DNA of 64,000 nt from Diplonema japonicum (taxonomy: Eukaryota; Euglenozoa; Diplonemea; Diplonemida; Diplonemidae): contig OZ025669.1 of assembly GCA_964019335.1 (NCBI GenBank), forward strand, positions 496,001 to 560,000, in the 5' to 3' direction. Both the position numbers and the translations under genes were made by a program. The notes beneath the pieces were generated by a model. That model ran no database searches, was not told where the DNA came from, and worked only from the letters and a program-made list of their open reading frames with translations. This document shows, piece by piece, positions 19,196-28,552 of this stretch. The number at the start of each line of letters is the position of its first letter. Within the stretch, counting starts at the first letter, position 1.

Positions 19196-19423
19196 TTAAA
19201 GTGTGTATTCCGTTTTTAAGGGCGTGTCGCTTTCTCCCGACTCACTGCATATGACGAACTCATCGCTTTCTGTCGAATTCGATCCGTCTTCCTCGCTTTT
19301 CTCCTCGTTTTCTTCGCACTCTTCCTCGGCGTTTCCCTCCTCATTCCCGGCCCCAATGGTGATCGCTTCACCCAATCCGTGGCCCTCATCAGAGGATGCT
19401 TGCGACTGTCGTAGGCTTTCCTC

Positions 19424-19457
<34 letters not shown>

Positions 19458-22400
19458 CCCACTTTTATTTTTTTATATACTGTAAAACGAATAATGTCGG
19501 ACGGAAAAATTCCCGGACGGAAAAACTCCCGGACATTTTTCCGTCCGGGAGTTTTTCTGGGGAAAAGTCTTTTTTACGGAAGGGGGGTGGCAGCTCCTGC
19601 TTTTTTTCCCATACCGCCATGTTTGCCTGGAAGGGCTTTGCAGACTCGTATGCAGAGCCAAAATGTTTACCCTTCGTGGCAGTTTGAATTTTTTTTCCCT
19701 CCCTTTCAATGCACCAACAAACAGCACCCACAGGATCTTAACTTTCTTCAATCTCATAAACCCGTACTTCTTTCGTCAAATGACCAGTTCGACTACCCAA
19801 GGCACGTTGAGCAACTGGCTTGTGAAGCACCCAACTTTGGTTGCTGACACTTCCGACCAGCTCACCCCCCGAGAGGTGGAGGAGATAAACTCCTTACACG
19901 GGCCAAGAAGGCCAGAACAAACCCCTGAAAGCAGCTCCAGCTCCCGAAGGATACTAAAGCCCTTATTGGGCGATACGCTGCTACCCACGGCGTCGCGGCG
20001 GCCAGGTCGTGGTATCGCACGAAAGAGGGGGTAGAACTAGCAACGTCCAGTATTTCCGACTGGAAAAAAAACTTTGGGGGCTCTGTTGGGCCTGTTGCTG
20101 CCCCCTTTACCGTCGGTCGCAAACCTCTTCTGGCCGAGGCAGAGACTGCCAAGGTTTTTGCTTGGGTCGATAGGCAAAACGAACTTGGCGAGCCTATCTC
20201 AGCGCAACAAATATGCACCTATGCAGAAGGGCTGCTGCGCGCTAATCCAGCCCGAAAGACAGAGCTGGTAGACTTTGGTGGGGCACTGTCCTTTTCCACC
20301 AGCTGGGCTGACAAGCTTTGCAGCAGGAAAGGCTACAAAAGCCGCAGGCCCACCACCGGAAAACCTGGAAACGAGAAGGACAAAGAGAGGGCACGCTGTT
20401 TCGCCATGCAATTCAGGTCTGGGAAGAGGAGGAAGACGAGTACTCCCTATATGCCAGGCTTGCCCAGGACATGGAGCATGGACGTGTGGAAGTCATCGAC
20501 GTAGATGCATCTTCCGACACGACCACCGTGTCCGCCGCCTCGACGATAACCGAAGAAACCTTTTCCGTTTCTTCGGACTCGTCGGGAGATACCCAGTGGT
20601 TTGGTGGCGGTTTCTTCGCGCGGTTGCCGTTTGCAGCCCAGGCCAGTATGTAGGTGGTAGTGGACCAGGCCCCCTGACGACCTTACAGGAAAAACTCCCG
20701 GACGGAAAAACCCCCGGACGGAAAAACTCCCGGACACCAAAAAAACTCGGACATTTTTCCGTCCGGGAGTTTTTCGTTTTACAGTAAACAAACCTCCATT
20801 GATTCCACTATCTCGTACACAGACCGATCCTCCATAGGGAAAGTTGTTGTGGAGCTAGGCTCGCAGGCCTTCACGTACTCACCCAGCAAGGCATCGAAAC
20901 TGTTTGCTTCGATGCGGGCTATTGTGGCGCGGGACTGCTTCTCGTTGAAGAGATGGAAGCCACAGTAATTCTTGTAAAGGAACTGCAGTGTACCCATTCT
21001 ATAGAACGCTCTGCGGTTTGCCTCAACTATGCAGATGAGCCCCACCTTGGCGTCTACCAAGAGCTCCTCCCTGCCCCTCTGTTGCGCTGCTGCCAGCATC
21101 ACGAACCCCACTTCGAAGCCCGATTTCAAGTTGATCTTCAACTCCATAAAGCAGTCGGTGATTGTTTGGTTCATCTCGGTCTCTATGACCTCCCTCGCTT
21201 CCTCCTCTGCGACCTGCAGCATTGTCACAAAGCCCCTGTACCCGCTGAGGCAGATCGACTTCCTCCATGTCGTCTCTAGTGCAGCAACGACCCGTGTCTT
21301 GGTGGCCGTCTTGTTTTGTCGCATAACGCCCCATATTCTCCTCACACCTTCTTGCCAGCACTTTGTGATCGTGTGTCTCGACATCGTTTCCATTCCCGTG
21401 GTGCTTGCTGTTGCTATCCTCCGCCTCCCTATCGCTTCCGACGGTGCGAGTATCGACGCAATGGACACAGGCGGAGCTGGACACCTCCTCCCGTTCCGTT
21501 CTATTTCATTGTTGAGGGTTTCAATCACAGAACAGCCGCCTAGCTTGACAAGCAAGGATGTGGTTGGCATGCTGAACACAGTGGTCTGCTCGTCGTACTC
21601 GATGGCGTGCCGTGCGCACTGCTCCGACATGTCAATGGTGCGGAGGGTGCCGGAGGAGCAGCGGGAGAGGGCACCACGGCCTGCCCTCTGAAGCCGTGCG
21701 AGGGATACCTTGCTGGCTTTGCGCCGAGACCTTCGCCGCCACGCCCGTTGAATGACCTTCGCAAGATCGTCTTTTATGCGAGCACTAGGCGGGAGGTCGG
21801 GGATCGTGACTTCAATCGAATCAGGTGTTCCTAGAACATCAGGCTTTGTAGGTGTTAGTTCCTCGTCTACAGCGGACTTCAAAAGCTCTGCGATGGGGTC
21901 CGCATGGGGGCGGCGGTGCTTGTGTTTTACTTTCGGTTTGGGTTTTTTAGGAGGCTGAGGTGCAGGGGGGGCCGAAGGTGTCTTCTCCCCCATCCAATTC
22001 TTCTCCTTCGGCTTTGGCGGCCTCCGCCGAGAACGATGTTTCGCGGCTTTTGGTGGTCGGGGAGACGCAACCGAAGGGTCCTCTATCGTTAATTTACAAT
22101 CGTCAACACTCACACCGTTCACATTCTTCACACCTGTTTTGTTCAAAATACACAATTTCCCGTTCAGGTAGATTCTGTCTGGAGGGTGGGGCTGCTGCTT
22201 TGGTTGAGGGCGCTTCTTTTTCTTCACGGGTTTGGTCCATCCTGCCATGCTGCGCTGGCCTTCCTTGCTCGTTAGAAACAGCAAATAGTGGTACGGGGTT
22301 GCAAAGGGTCCTGTCTCGATGCCCTTCTTTAGTATCTCTGTCCGCTCGATTTCTTTTCTCGCCCGCTGTCGCATTTTTTTCCACGCGATGTCCAGGCCCT

Positions 22401-22602
22401 CCGTCGCTGCCGCCGCCACCTGTTGCCGTAACCTCCTTGAGAAAAAACCATTCATATGCGGGTCCAGCTCCGAATCATAGAGGCTAAGACCACTGCTGTT
22501 CTTGCTGCTGGTCGACCCTGTAGCCGATGCATTCGTGAAGTTCGCTTCTTTCAGGTATTTGATGTAACCTGCCGCAAAGTCCTTATAGGAAGGAGCGGTC
22601 AT
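19196..22602 (-). CDS. IQ-motif protein with a transposon-bearing intron (679 aa)
   Basis: Exon 1 (22602-20794, 603 codons) encodes a basic, Pro-rich protein. It has an IQ-like calmodulin-binding stretch (AKVIQRAWRRRSRRKASKVS) near residue 290 and a helical C-terminal half. It ends ATGGAG|GTTTGT, the same 5' splice form used in neighbouring genes. Exon 2 (19426-19196) begins after an A-run plus AG and continues in phase 0 with DEESLRQSQASSDEGHGLGE and a long acidic tail ending in TAA. The 1,367-nt intron is almost wholly a TIR element (19480-20784). Unspliced, the frame stops after two codons taken from the element's end (CTG, then TTA on the complement giving L-L-stop). Subtracting the element leaves an intron of about 60 nt, normal here. 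Joining the two exons is an inference backed by phase, splice form and size. The protein family is unrecognised. Confidence 0.62.
19493..19558. repeat. Left subterminal palindrome of the TIR element
   Basis: GGACGGAAAAA(T/C)TCCC units are followed by their complement (TTTTTCCGTCCGGGAGTTTT), which could fold into a stable hairpin. The right end (20687-20777) has four similar units plus the complementary arm. Confidence 0.8.
19780..20653 (+). pseudogene. Degenerate transposase-like DNA-binding protein of the TIR element
   Basis: Coding-like sequence changes frame twice. An ATG at 19780 opens the first segment (TLSNWLVKHPTLVADTSDQL). From about 19940 another frame gives ALIGRYAATHGVAAARSWY and, further on, PISAQQICTYAEGLL and FSTSWADKLCSRKGYK. 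These resemble a Psq/CENP-B-type double helix-turn-helix. From about 20390 a third frame gives an acidic Ser/Thr-rich end with a stop at 20653. No DDE/D catalytic domain is visible. Frameshifts, or very short introns, separate the pieces. The element looks non-autonomous. Confidence 0.5.
20687..20777. repeat. Right subterminal repeats of the TIR element
   Basis: Three direct units of GGAAAAACYCCCGGAC-type sequence, one variant (AAAACTCGGACATTTTTCCG) and a complementary arm end at the right TIR. Confidence 0.8.
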
Positions 22603-22821
22603 CGGTGCATGGTTTACTAATTTATCGACTCCCCCTTTCCGTTCTCTGGGGGGGGGGGGGGGGGGGGGGGTTCTATAGGAGGAGAAGAAAACATTAAAAA
22701 AACACCATTTGTTGTTCTTTTTTTTCCCATCCATTTTACTTTTTCATTTTATTTTTCTCCCTTCTCGTATCTCGCAAAAAAAGGGGGGGGAGAGGGAAAA
22801 AAAAAACAAAAAAAAAAAAAC
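22603..22821. other. Short low-complexity spacer
   Basis: A G-run of about 20 at 22650-22670 and A/T-rich sequence between two genes. Nothing recognised. Confidence 0.5.
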
Positions 22822-24732
22822 TCACTCAGTTCCCACCCTGGCCCCAACGGCCTCGATTTGTTTATCACGATTCTCGCACAACATTTCCTTTCTATCATGG
22901 TACTCCCTAACTGCGGACACGGTCACACCGGTGGAGTGACGGTACTGTGCAGGCACAGTAGGAGTGGGGTACGGGCGGCCTTCAGCATAGCAAACAGAGT
23001 ACTGGTAGCCAATGGTAAGAGGCCAGGATGAAGCCAGGGTAAATGAGGAAATTGAACCATTTGTATCAGGGTCCGACGGTGGAAGAAGAAAAGGCTCCGA
23101 AACGCCCGAAAGCGACCCAACAACCCCGCACCCAGTGGCAAGCCCTGGGCGGGATGTATGGTACAGCTCCGAACTGGTCTGCAAGGTCACCCACACCTCG
23201 GTGTGAATGTTTTCTGCCAACAGCTCAATGGTGGTTTGAACCCCGACTTCAACAGGGATCACTTTGCCATTCTCGTGGAACCTGACAGGTGCCGACGGGA
23301 TCTCACAGACTACCCCACGTCTTTCCGTGCAAGGCATCTTCACCCACATGTTGTTCCCACCGACTTTTCCCTCCGCTTTGACATGCAGCACAACACACTC
23401 CCCTCCGTACCGTTGCACTGGGTCAAAGTTTGTAAACACCGCATCGTTCCCTTCCGGGAGGTGGTATACACCTGATATGGTATCTTGGACAACCCCCAGC
23501 CAAGTATGTGTGCCTGGGGGAAGCATAGAGGTTAAAAAGCCATTCTGAGAAAGCGAGGTGACAACAGGAAGCGTTCCCCCATGCGATGCACACTGCACCA
23601 CAGCATCGCGGTGGGTGGAGGTTGTTTTGGATGTTTGCACAGGGTGGTACCGCGGGCCGGGGCCTATCAATGTTGAGATCGTATCGGTGATCAGCTTGAA
23701 ACAGGTTGGGCCGCCATCTGTGACCCATCCAGGAGGGCAGGTCGTGTTCCCGCAAGCAGGCACATCGTTCACTGTGACACAGGTAGCGTTGGTGCCAGGC
23801 CGTGCGGCCACCACGCTGTACCCCACTGTCCTGTCGACTTCGACAAGCTCGTCTTTGAACAGATAGCACCCTCCAGGGACTGCAGACGCACCGTTGATGT
23901 CATGCCACTCAACAGCACGACAGTTCGCCCTACGCAGGCAGTACCCCATGCACACGGTAGGTGAAGGCACGGAGAGGTACGACTGAAGATACACCCGATT
24001 AGCCTGTCTTACAACCGCACCGCATTCAAAGGATGCTGCTCCGCAAGGCACGGCTGTGCAGTCCTGTGCGGCAGCCATTGTGTAGCACCCTTCGGGGCGG
24101 TTTGCAATGTACTGTGCAGTCGTCCCCGAGGTCGTGTACGATGCTTCGTATGACGTGGTGTACAGGCTGCATGTGGTGGTTGCCGTGGTGTATTGAAGGG
24201 ATTTACATTGCGCGTTCGCCACGCAGGTTGCCACACATGATGATACATCAGCCGATGTTGAAGACACCAGCAACGAAGCACCCGAACCCATTGCACCGCA
24301 CAAAGGGTACAGTGTTGCACAGCATGATGTCGGCCCGTTTGAGGTGGGCTGGCACCCTGACTCTGCACCCGAGGGTTTTTGCGCCAGTAGAAAGTCCCCC
24401 ACCTCCACCCCATCAGGGTTCCACCCGTCTAGCAGGTAGCATAGCTGCTCGGTCGGATGGTACTCAACACCTCCACATTTATCGTTTTCAACACACGCGT
24501 TCATACAAAACTCCCTTGTTCCGACAGACGCCCTCGGCCCCGGCCCCAACCATTTTCCCACATAACCCCCACAGCTGTAATCTGCTGCTGGGCATGCTGA
24601 CAGCGTGGCTGTGAAAAGAATTGTTGTCAAGATCAACATGCCCACAACCAACCCCCTGTAGATAATTTGCTGATCGGTTGTGAATAAACGGGAGACAAGG
24701 GGGGGGAAAGAAGGGGGGCGGAAAACACCCAT
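22822..24732 (-). CDS. PAN/apple-domain and C-type-lectin-like secreted or membrane protein (636 aa)
   Basis: A hydrophobic segment at about 28-46 (LVVGMLILTTILFTATLSA) is a signal anchor or signal peptide. It is followed by Cys-rich modules of PAN/apple type: YSCGGYVGKWLGPGPRASVG with CVENDKCGGVEYH and CYLLDG; CVATCVANAQCKSLQY; and CMGYCLRRANCRAVEWHD with CYLFKDE. Next is a C-type lectin-like domain beginning CPPGWVTDGGPTCFKLI, with THTWLGVVQD and ending MWVKMPCTERRGVVCEIP. The C-terminal about 130 residues are beta-rich and unrecognised. PAN and lectin domains bind proteins and glycans, so an extracellular or food-vacuole adhesion role is likely. The ATG at 24732 and the ATG before LILTT are both possible starts; the second would give a conventional cleavable signal. 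Confidence 0.85.
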   Translation of the reverse strand: MGVFRPPSFPPLVSRLFTTDQQIIYRGLVVGMLILTTILFTATLSACPAADYSCGGYVGKWLGPGPRASVGTREFCMNACVENDKCGGVEYHPTEQLCYLLDGWNPDGVEVGDFLLAQKPSGAESGCQPTSNGPTSCCATLYPLCGAMGSGASLLVSSTSADVSSCVATCVANAQCKSLQYTTATTTCSLYTTSYEASYTTSGTTAQYIANRPEGCYTMAAAQDCTAVPCGAASFECGAVVRQANRVYLQSYLSVPSPTVCMGYCLRRANCRAVEWHDINGASAVPGGCYLFKDELVEVDRTVGYSVVAARPGTNATCVTVNDVPACGNTTCPPGWVTDGGPTCFKLITDTISTLIGPGPRYHPVQTSKTTSTHRDAVVQCASHGGTLPVVTSLSQNGFLTSMLPPGTHTWLGVVQDTISGVYHLPEGNDAVFTNFDPVQRYGGECVVLHVKAEGKVGGNNMWVKMPCTERRGVVCEIPSAPVRFHENGKVIPVEVGVQTTIELLAENIHTEVWVTLQTSSELYHTSRPGLATGCGVVGSLSGVSEPFLLPPSDPDTNGSISSFTLASSWPLTIGYQYSVCYAEGRPYPTPTVPAQYRHSTGVTVSAVREYHDRKEMLCENRDKQIEAVGARVGTE

Positions 24733-25068
24733 AACTACCCACTAGAAAGTAAAAGGGGGGGAGGGGGGGTGAAATGAACGGCGACGGTACTAACCCTTTT
24801 GTAACACGGAGAGAGGGGGAAGTGGGGGGGGAAGAAAGAACGAAGCTACATGGTTTTTTTTTTTTTATTTCTTCCCTTTTGTTATGTAATTTATTTATCC
24901 CTTTCCCCTCCTTTTTGAGGAGATAAAGAAAAGGGGCAAGAAAGAGGGGAAGAAAACAAAAAAAAAGAAGGAATAAAGAGGCGAGAAAGGAGGAGAACAC
25001 TTTTTTTTTTCCAGATATGAACGTCCAACTTTTCGGGTAAAAGCAGACTACGTTTTGGGTTTTGCTCG

Positions 25069-25102
<34 letters not shown>

Positions 25103-25479
25103 ACTTTTTTTCCAATCCCCCCCCCGTTTTCCCTTCCCGGATTTTTTTTTTTCGTCCCCAATTATATCCTACCCTTTTCCGTTGTCAGAAGAAGAAGAAA
25201 AAATACACACCCATTGAGACCTACACTAAAAAAAAAAGGAAAACTGGAAGGTCTTTTTTTTTTAAAAAAGATCCTCCCCTTTCCCCCTTTTCTTTTTTTT
25301 GTTTAGCCTTTTCTTAAAAATAAAAAAATACAGGAGAACGAAGAAAAAATAAAAAAAATTAAAAAAACGTTGTGTTTTGGGATTTACCGTGTCCGAAAAA
25401 AAAAAGTGGGGGGGGAGAAGGGGGTAATAAAAAAAAAAATAAAAGTAAGGTCATCGGAAGGAAAATTTTATTTATTTAT
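24733..25479. other. Low-complexity spacer
   Basis: G-rich, T-rich and A-rich runs, including about 30 T at 25067-25095. No frame with plausible protein content. Confidence 0.6.
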
Positions 25480-27294
25480 TTAAATCAGGTCGAGAAGCAT
25501 GGAAGTAGGGTTCTCAAGGTAGCTCTTCCAAGTGTTCGAGAATCGGAGCATAGTGGCCCCATCGATCACACGGTGGTCTGCAGACCAAGAGACGTAAAGA
25601 ATATTTTGTTCCTCAATTTGGCCTGCTTGGTTGTACCTGGGCATCTTGGCCACCTTGCCAAGGCCACAGATAGCCACCTGCGGGGCGAAAATGATAGGCG
25701 AGACATATGTTCCACCAATGCTGCCAATGTTGGAGAGGGTGAAGGTACCCCCCTGAAGATCTTCTGTAGTTAACTTGTTCGCCAGACCCCTCTGCTGCAG
25801 CGCAACCAGCTCCTCCGCAATCTGGAAGACGGACTTGCTCTCCACGTTCTTAATGTTTGGCACCACAAGGCCCTGTTAAAAAGAAATAATTCGGGAATAA
25901 AAAAAAAAAAAAAAAACCTGTTCGGTGTCCATCGCGAACCCGATGTTGTGGGCACCCTTGTACGTGATCGATGACACCTCAGAGTCCAGCTGCGAGTTGA
26001 TAACCGGGTGGTGCTTCATGGCCATCGACGAGGCCTTGATGAAGAACGGCATGTAGGAGAGCTTTGAACCACGTTTCTGTGATTTTTTTTTCTCCTCCTG
26101 TTTTTTTTTTTTTTTTAATGCATACCTCGACCATCGGCTTGAGTGCCGTCCTTGCTGCGACAAGCGCGTTCAGGTTGACCTCGTCGTGTGCCCCGAAGGA
26201 AGGTATTTTGAGCGCCTCTGTCATCGACGCCACCATGAACTTCGCCCGGCCCTGTGTGTGTTGTGTTGTGTTGACCATCATACCGAGATCTTGACAGTCT
26301 TGTCCTCGACCGAGTACACGGGGGTGGGGGCAGAGGTGGGTGCAGCAGAGCTGGACGCGGCGGGTGCTGCCTGCGTCTTACCCTCCATGAAGCTGGTGTG
26401 ATATTTGTTTTCTTTTTTTTTTTTTTCTTCATACTTGATAATGTCTTCCTTGGTGACTCTTCCGCCCTTCCCAGTGGCGGGGACCTGAGTAAGGTCTATT
26501 TTCTTCTCGGCGGCGATGCGGCGGACGGCGGGTGTAGCGAGGACCTTCTTGCCGGCGGAGGACTGGGCGAACCCACCAACGGGGGTGGACGGGGTGCTGG
26601 GGGCGGCCGCGAGAGCGGCCGCAGGGGTAGGGGTGCTGGGTGCGCTGGCCGCCGGGGCCTCTTCAACACCCTCGACCTCAATGTCGACGAGGCCTTGGCC
26701 CACTTGCTGCATGTCACCAACATTGTGGTACACCTTCAGGATCTTACCCGAGAAGGGGGTCGACAGTTCCACAGTCGCCTTGTCAGATTGCACCTCGCAG
26801 AGCTTGTCCATCTCCTCCACTACATCACCCTCCTTGACGAACCACTGAAGAATTTCCACTTCCTTAATACCTTCACCAATGTCGGCAAGGGGGAATGTCT
26901 TCACTTGCTTTCCGACAGGGGCGGCAGCGGCAGGAGCGGCGGCAGCGGGGGTGGGTGTAGGTGCTGCACTTTCTTCCGAGCCTTCAACATCGATATCGAT
27001 GAGCCCCGAGCCCACTTGCTGCATGTCGCCGATTGACGTGTAGATCTTCTTGATAACTCCCGTGTACCTTGAGGTCACCTCGGCCGTGGCCTTGTCCGAT
27101 TGAATCTCGCAGATTTTCTGGAACTCTTCAACCCTGTCACCTTCTTTTACAAACCAGTCAAGTACCTCCACTTCCTTAATCCCTTCCCCGACATCAGCCA
27201 TGGGAAATGTTACAATCTCGAGCGCATACTTTGTTTGGCTGAAATACCTCCTTGCCACAACAGGCCTCATCTTCATTGCACTGCGCAACATCAT
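25480..27294 (-). CDS. DBT: Branched-chain-type 2-oxoacid dehydrogenase E2, dihydrolipoamide acyltransferase (548 aa)
   Basis: Mitochondrial E2 core that transfers acyl groups from lipoamide to CoA. Five exons: 27294-26435, 26392-26284, 26251-26126, 26076-25918 and 25872-25480. The introns of 42, 32, 49 and 45 nt all close in phase. The order is: targeting peptide ([20 protein letters not shown]), two lipoyl domains each with CE(I/V)QSDKAT lipoyl-lysine motifs, Ala/Pro linkers, a peripheral-subunit-binding domain ([19 protein letters not shown]) and the catalytic domain ending [17 protein letters not shown], with the catalytic His-Asp pair. [10 protein letters not shown] and the C-terminal [15 protein letters not shown] favour the branched-chain (DBT) subgroup over PDH E2, although DBT normally has one lipoyl domain. 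It sits next to an AceE-type E1 gene, so it might also serve a pyruvate dehydrogenase. Confidence 0.93.
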
Positions 27295-27792
27295 CTTTTT
27301 TTAAAATTTTCTTTTTTTTGTTGATGGTTTAGAAAGGAACAGCGGGGGGGAGGGGGGATAATAATAAAAAAGTTTCGGAGGGGGCAAAAAAAAAATGAAA
27401 AGGCAAACCGAATGAGGTCTTAGCTACCCCTTGGTGGGGGGGGGGGGGGGGATTTGGGATACGGATTATGGAAACGGGAGGAAAGGAAACAGGAGAGTAA
27501 TAAGAGGAGGAAGAGGTTTCTTTTTCTTAAAAAAAAAAAGAAAAAGAAAAGAAATACATGAACCCTTTTTTTTGTGTGTGTTTTTTTATTTCCTTCTTTT
27601 TTTTCCCTCGATCTTTTTTTTTTTTTTTTTTTTTTCTCTCTTCACTGAAACGCCACCTGAAAAAGGCGGTCGGGTTAGTAAAAAAGAGGAAACATAAAGA
27701 GGGACATCATAAAAACGAAGAAAATGTAGGGGAGGTAAAAAGATAAAAAAAAGAAAGGAAACGTTATACTTAGTGAAAATATCGTTTTGTGT

Positions 27793-27827
<35 letters not shown>

Positions 27828-28519
27828 CCTCCCTCTTCCAAAAAAAAAAAAAAAAATAAATAAATACGTTGGCCAGCCAAGAAAATTTTTTTCAAAGTCC
27901 CTTTCAAGGGAGAATACCCAGTTATGTACATTGCCTCAACTTTCTGTATATTTCTTTTTTATTTATTTGTAATTATTTCGAAAAGAATTCCTTGTGTTTC
28001 ATTTTTGCATAGCTCTCTTAAAAAGGCTGTTGCATGCCTTCCTGTAGCTCCTCATTTTTAAATCCTTTTTTTTCTCTTTTTTTTTTCTCGCGTCCCCACT
28101 GTCCCATCGTTTTTTTATTCGTTTTAATTTTTTATTCAAAAAATAAAAACGCGGGCTACGAGCCAGGTTCTATATACGCGAGGGGGTAAGCACCTCGCCT
28201 TTTGGGGGGGAAGGTTGTACTGATTTTCAAAAAAAAAAAATTAGGGATGAGGGAAGAAGGATGAAACTTACGGTTACTTTTTTCCCCCCCCCCTTAAAAA
28301 CTACTCGTTTTTTTTCTTCATACAAAAGAGAAAACCCAGAAAAAAAAATATATCGCCCGGTGGACTTAAAAAATAAAAAAAGGTGTTACATAAAAATAAA
28401 AAAAAGGAACGCACAAAAAAAAAAAAAAAAACAGGCGAAAAAAAATGATTCTTTAGAACATTTTTTTGACCTGAGGGGGGGGGGGGAGGGGGATGGGGAA
28501 GGGGGAGGAGGTATAATAC

Positions 28520-28544
<25 letters not shown>
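27295..28544. other. Spacer between E2 and E1 genes
   Basis: About 1.25 kb with T-runs up to 34 (27794-27827), A-runs and G-runs. Islands at 27880-28020 and 28145-28215 have normal composition but no long frame and no tRNA cloverleaf that I could fold by eye. Confidence 0.55.

Positions 28545-28552
<8 letters not shown>

Larger units (their letters stand above)
19480..20784 (+). mobile_element. 1.3-kb TIR transposon (Tc1/mariner- or pogo-like) inside an intron
   Basis: The left end reads TA-CTGTAAAACGA (19478-19490) and the right end TCGTTTTACAG-TA (to 20786). This is a perfect 11-bp terminal inverted repeat flanked by TA on both sides, the target duplication of Tc1/mariner/pogo elements. 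Both ends then carry several copies of CCCGGACGGAAAAACTC arranged partly as inverted repeats. The plus-strand interior has coding-like sequence spread over three frames. The element lies antisense to the host gene. Superfamily assignment rests on the TA duplication and the helix-turn-helix-like relic, not on a visible DDE domain. Confidence 0.8.

Noticed and set aside
20779-20793. Stop codon at 20779 as the true end of the IQ-motif protein
   Set aside because: The last codons come from the transposon terminus, and a consensus 5' splice site precedes them; kept only as the alternative model.
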